From Lentzea sp. (GTDB taxonomy: Bacteria; Actinomycetota; Actinomycetes; Mycobacteriales; Pseudonocardiaceae), in the NCBI GenBank assembly GCA_030146905.1, contig JASLAV010000415.1, positions 1 through 8,986 on the forward strand: a stretch of 8,986 nucleotides of DNA. Direction: 5' to 3'. Numbering within the stretch: position 1 is the first letter of the stretch; every line of letters starts with the position of its first letter. The notes under the pieces are model-generated. The model saw only the letters and a list, made by a program, of their open reading frames with translations, ran no database searches and was not told the origin of the DNA. Positions 5,828 through 8,986 of the stretch are shown here, in pieces. The position numbers and the translations under genes were made by a program.

Positions 5828-7558
5828 CTAGCCGCCGTGCCAGGAGCGCCAGAGCGTCGCGTAGGTGCCGTTCCTGGCCACGAGGTCGTCGTGAGAGCCC
5901 AGCTCCACGACGCGGCCCGCGTCGACGACCGCGATCCGGTCGGCGTCCCGCGCGGTCTGCAACCGGTGCGCGATCGCGATCACCGTGCGACTCCCCCGCA
6001 CGGCCGCGATCGCGCGCTCGGCGTGCCTGGCCGTGGCCGGGTCCAGTGACGACGTCGCCTCGTCCAGCACCAGCGTGTGCGGATCGGCGACCTCGACCCG
6101 TGCGAGCGCCAGTTGTTGTGCCTGCGCGGGATCGAGCTCCACACCGCCCGCGCCGAGCAGCGTGTCGAGCCCGTCCGGCAGGTCGTCGAACCACCGTGCG
6201 TCAACGGTGCGCAACGCTTCGAGGAGCCGTTCGTCCGAGGCGTCCGCAACGGCCAGCGCCAGGTTCTCCCGCAGCGTTCCGATGAACACGTGGTGCTCCT
6301 GCGTGACGAGGACGATCCGCTGCTCGCCCGCCGCCGCGAGGTCCGCCACCGGCACTCCGCCGACGTGCACGGAGCCTTCCGACGGCCGGTCGACACCCGC
6401 GATCAGCCTGCCCAGCGTCGACTTGCCGGCGCCCGACACCCCGACGACCGCGAGCCGTTCCCCCGGCTGCACCACGAGGTCGACGCCGTGCAGCACCTCG
6501 TGTCCGTCCACATAGGAATAGCGGACCCCGCGCACCTCGATGCGGTCGTCCGACGGCTCGCGCACGGCCGGTGCGGGTTCGACGTCGGCACCGACCCCCT
6601 CGACCCGTGCGAAGGACGCGGCGCCGCGTTGCAGGAACTCGACCCACATCATGATGCGTTCCAACGGTTCGACGAGCCGCCACACGTACAGGCTGCCGGT
6701 GACGACGACCTCGATCCGCACGTTGTCGGTCGCGTAGAACACGCCGCCGACCAGCAACACCAACGCGGTCGGCACCATGCTGACGAAGTTGATGACCGGG
6801 AACAGCACGTTCCTCAGCCGCAACGTCCGCAACCGCGCCCCGTACAGCCGCGCGATCGAATCGTGCGCGGTCGCCACCAGCCGGTCCCTCAGGCCGTACG
6901 TCTGGATCGTCCGGCTGCCCTCGCCGACGGCCGCGGAGATCTCCGCGACGTCACCGGCGGCCTGGCTCTCTGCCAGGTACGCGTCACGCGCCCGTGCGAG
7001 GTACCAGCGGAGGACCCACGCCACGAACGGCATCCCCACCAGCGCGGCCAGGCCGAGCACCGGGTCCAGCAGGAACGTCGCCACGAACACGACCAGCAGG
7101 TTCACCACGCCGGTGAACACCTCCGGCACGCTGTCCCGCATCGCCTGGCCGACCACGCCGACGTCGCTCGTGACGCGGGTGAGCAGGTCGCCAGTGCTCA
7201 GCCGGTCCACCACCCGCGCGGGCAACGCCAGCGACCGCGTCACCGCCTCCTCGCGCAACGAGGCCAGGAACCGCTCCCCGAGCCGGATCGCCTGCACGCC
7301 GCTGTAGCGCACCAGCAACAGGTGGACGACCGCCGAGCCGAGCACGCCGAGCGCGATCACGTCCACAGTGGACACCGTCAGGGTGCCGTCCTCGACACCA
7401 CCGACGATCTTGCCGAGCAAGTACGGCCCGACCAGCCCCGACAACGCCGCCAGCGAGGTGAGCACCAGGACCAGGACGAGCGCGCGTGGTTCACCGCGCA
7501 GGAGCCGCACGGCCGCCCGCCGCACCTCGCGGCGGTCCGCGATGGGCAGCCGGGTCAT
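5828..7558 (-). CDS. ABC exporter half-transporter, ATP-binding motifs intact but signature degenerate (subunit B)
   Basis: Seen: 576 aa, permease domain fused to ATPase domain. The permease half (about 15-310) has six hydrophobic segments near 27-48, 66-84, 148-166, 168-187, 255-275 and 283-300. The nucleotide-binding domain (338-576) has Walker A GVSGAGKST (373-381), Q-loop VTQEHHVF with Q420, Walker B TLVLDE (495-500) with D499 and catalytic E500, D-loop SSLD (503-506) and switch H531 in AHRL. The expected LSGGQ signature reads LDPAQ (475-479), which is strongly degenerate. Start: ATG 7558 overlaps the stop of the upstream ABC gene as ATGA, so the two are translationally coupled. Longer in-frame starts would lie antisense-free but inside the partner gene and are not needed. 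Known: such pairs form heterodimeric exporters of drugs, lipids or peptides. The substrate here is unknown. Confidence 0.93.
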   Translation of the reverse strand: MTRLPIADRREVRRAAVRLLRGEPRALVLVLVLTSLAALSGLVGPYLLGKIVGGVEDGTLTVSTVDVIALGVLGSAVVHLLLVRYSGVQAIRLGERFLASLREEAVTRSLALPARVVDRLSTGDLLTRVTSDVGVVGQAMRDSVPEVFTGVVNLLVVFVATFLLDPVLGLAALVGMPFVAWVLRWYLARARDAYLAESQAAGDVAEISAAVGEGSRTIQTYGLRDRLVATAHDSIARLYGARLRTLRLRNVLFPVINFVSMVPTALVLLVGGVFYATDNVRIEVVVTGSLYVWRLVEPLERIMMWVEFLQRGAASFARVEGVGADVEPAPAVREPSDDRIEVRGVRYSYVDGHEVLHGVDLVVQPGERLAVVGVSGAGKSTLGRLIAGVDRPSEGSVHVGGVPVADLAAAGEQRIVLVTQEHHVFIGTLRENLALAVADASDERLLEALRTVDARWFDDLPDGLDTLLGAGGVELDPAQAQQLALARVEVADPHTLVLDEATSSLDPATARHAERAIAAVRGSRTVIAIAHRLQTARDADRIAVVDAGRVVELGSHDDLVARNGTYATLWRSWHGG

Positions 7559-8986
7559 CGGTCGCCGTCCAGGCACACGGTCTGGTCGGCCTGCCCCGCC
7601 CACAAGGGCGACGAGGACACGACGACCGTGGTCCTCCCGCACCGCGCCTGTTTCACGCGCCCGGCCACCGCGGCCTCCGTCACCGCGTCGAGCGCCGACG
7701 TCGGTTCCACGAGCACCAGCACCTCCGGATCGCTGAGCAAGGCCCTGACGAGCCTCAGCCGTTGGCGCTGACCACCGGAGACGTTGCGGCCCTGCGACTC
7801 CAGGTGGGAGTCGAGCCCGTCCGGCAGCGCCTCCACGACGTCCACCGCGGCGGCGGCCCAGATCGCCCGCTCCAGCTCGGCGTCGTCGTGCTGGCCCACC
7901 GACACCGCCTCGCGGACGGAGCCGGGGAACAGGTAGTCGTCGTTGTCCGCCACGACGACCTGCCCCGGCAACCGTTCCACCGCCTCACGCGCCAGCGCCG
8001 CGTTCGAGGAGACCACCACCGTCAGCGCACCGCTCTTCACGTCCAGATCTTCACCGCCGCCGTCCTTCACGTCCGGCCGCAGCCTGAGGAGGTCCACCAC
8101 GCGTCCCGCCGACACCAACGCCCGCGGGATCGCGTCCGCGCCCTCGACGAAGAAGCTGACCGGCACGATCAACGTCCCGACGTACAGGTACACCGCGACC
8201 ATCTCCTCGATGGTGATGGTGCCGCTCACCGCCATCCGCGCCACGATCCACGTGACGACGCCGAGGAACAGCGTCGGCAGCCCCCACAACACCTGCACCC
8301 AGCTCAGCCACACCGACACCCGGTAACCGTCGTGCAGCACCTCACGCGACTTGGCCAGGAAGCGCTCCTCGAACGCCGGCTTGCCCCCGATCCCCGACAG
8401 GACCTTCAACCCGGCCACGATGTCCCCCGCACGCGAGCTCAGCTCGCCCTGGCTCTGCCGGTACCCGGCCTCCACGACGTGCAGCCGCCGCAACACTGGC
8501 GCGGTAACCACCGCCAGCACCGGCACACCCAGCAGCACCACCACCGCGACGAGCGGTGAGATCCGCACCAGCAGCACCGCCGTGACCGCATAGGCGATCA
8601 CCGCCCCCACACCGGGCCCGGTGCTGGTGAGCGCGTACGCGATCCTGTACGTGTCCCCGTTCTGCAGGTACGTCAGCTCACCGGCGGACAACTTCCTCCG
8701 CACCACCGCGCCGAGCCGGGTGACGTGCTCGACGACCACCTGCGCCGTCCGCAACGCGGCATCGGTCCGCACCAACGTCATCGTCCGGTGCCGCGCGACC
8801 CCGACGAGCGCCAGCAACCCCACGACCACGACGAGCCAGACGCACCACCACACCAGAGCCACGCGGTCCCCGCCCCGCAGACCGTCCTCAATGGCCTTGG
8901 AGATGAGGTAGGGCGGCAGGATCAGGCCGCACATCCACAACGAGGCCCACCACGCCCCGGCGAGCACCCGCCACCGCTGCATGCGC
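7555..8986 (-). CDS. ABC exporter half-transporter lacking Walker A (subunit A), 5' end cut by window
   Basis: Seen: 475 aa from an internal ATG at 8982. Compared with its partner about 20 N-terminal residues are missing, so the true start is probably beyond the right edge. Six hydrophobic segments lie near 5-25, 42-62, 123-140, 142-160, 228-248 and 258-278. In the ATPase domain (about 312-475) Walker A is absent (VVVSSNAALAREAV replaces it), the stretch from there to the Q-loop is some 24 residues shorter than in the partner, the Q-loop Gln appears as Asn (ADNDDYLF), Walker B reads VLVLVEPTSALD with Val in place of Asp, and the switch His is Ser (VVVSSSPL). The signature VSGGQRQRL (401-409) is perfect. 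It overlaps the downstream gene by 4 nt. Known: pairs with one degenerate ATP site are a recognised class; this subunit cannot be expected to bind Mg-ATP normally alone. Confidence 0.92.
   Translation of the reverse strand, partial: RMQRWRVLAGAWWASLWMCGLILPPYLISKAIEDGLRGGDRVALVWWCVWLVVVVGLLALVGVARHRTMTLVRTDAALRTAQVVVEHVTRLGAVVRRKLSAGELTYLQNGDTYRIAYALTSTGPGVGAVIAYAVTAVLLVRISPLVAVVVLLGVPVLAVVTAPVLRRLHVVEAGYRQSQGELSSRAGDIVAGLKVLSGIGGKPAFEERFLAKSREVLHDGYRVSVWLSWVQVLWGLPTLFLGVVTWIVARMAVSGTITIEEMVAVYLYVGTLIVPVSFFVEGADAIPRALVSAGRVVDLLRLRPDVKDGGGEDLDVKSGALTVVVSSNAALAREAVERLPGQVVVADNDDYLFPGSVREAVSVGQHDDAELERAIWAAAAVDVVEALPDGLDSHLESQGRNVSGGQRQRLRLVRALLSDPEVLVLVEPTSALDAVTEAAVAGRVKQARCGRTTVVVSSSPLWAGQADQTVCLDGDR

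Noticed and set aside
7559..7642. Longer start for ABC subunit B
   Set aside because: It lies inside the end of the upstream ABC gene; the ATGA overlap at 7555-7558 is a normal coupled start.
6077..7771. A 564-codon plus-strand open frame opposite the ABC subunit B gene
   Set aside because: His/Arg/Gln-rich antisense shadow; the minus-strand frame carries all the ABC motifs.
1..8986. CRISPR arrays, tRNA or rRNA genes, insertion-sequence ends, phage genes
   Set aside because: No regularly spaced repeats, no transposase or integrase motifs and no RNA gene signatures were seen on either strand.

Overview
The window is high-GC DNA from an actinomycete. GTG starts, dense packing, a SigE-family sigma factor, DUF2550, an Asp-type MurA and a MeaA-type mutase all fit, and I would guess Pseudonocardiales. 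That lineage guess is inference from gene content; no rRNA or species marker is present.

The left part (1-3565) is housekeeping. On the minus strand at the left edge lies the first third of a B12-dependent acyl-CoA mutase of the MeaA/ethylmalonyl-CoA mutase type. A small plus-strand membrane-anchored DUF2007-like gene follows and ends tail-to-tail, overlapping by two bases, with murA (minus). murA is divergent, across only 35 bp, from a PduO-type cob(I)alamin adenosyltransferase gene (plus). That gene runs into a perfect 34-bp palindrome, probably a bidirectional terminator, which it shares with a convergent minus-strand pair atpC-DUF2550. The mutase and the adenosyltransferase are functionally linked, since the second makes the cofactor of the first. 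MurA carries Asp instead of Cys at the fosfomycin-target position.

The right part (3566-8986) looks like accessory DNA. atpC normally follows atpD at the end of the ATP synthase operon. Here the DNA upstream of atpC is a 105-bp divergent promoter region and a plus-strand SigE-family ECF sigma factor, so atpC is detached from the rest of its operon in this window. The sigma gene overlaps by 10 nt a gene for a single-pass membrane protein with a short cytoplasmic head and a large outer domain, a candidate anti-sigma or sensor partner. Next comes about 450 bp without an intact gene, holding what I read as a decayed serine hydrolase (beta-lactamase-like) pseudogene.

The right end is a minus-strand two-gene operon for a heterodimeric ABC exporter; the upstream gene is cut by the window edge. 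The two subunits are degenerate in a complementary way. One has lost Walker A, the Q-loop Gln, the Walker B Asp and the H-loop His but keeps a perfect signature. The other keeps all of those but has lost the signature. Together they predict exactly one working ATP site.

The most interesting points are the complementary ABC pair, the atpC separation by the sigma/membrane-protein/ABC block, and the uncharacterised sigma-membrane protein couple. I see no CRISPR array, insertion sequence, tRNA or rRNA.
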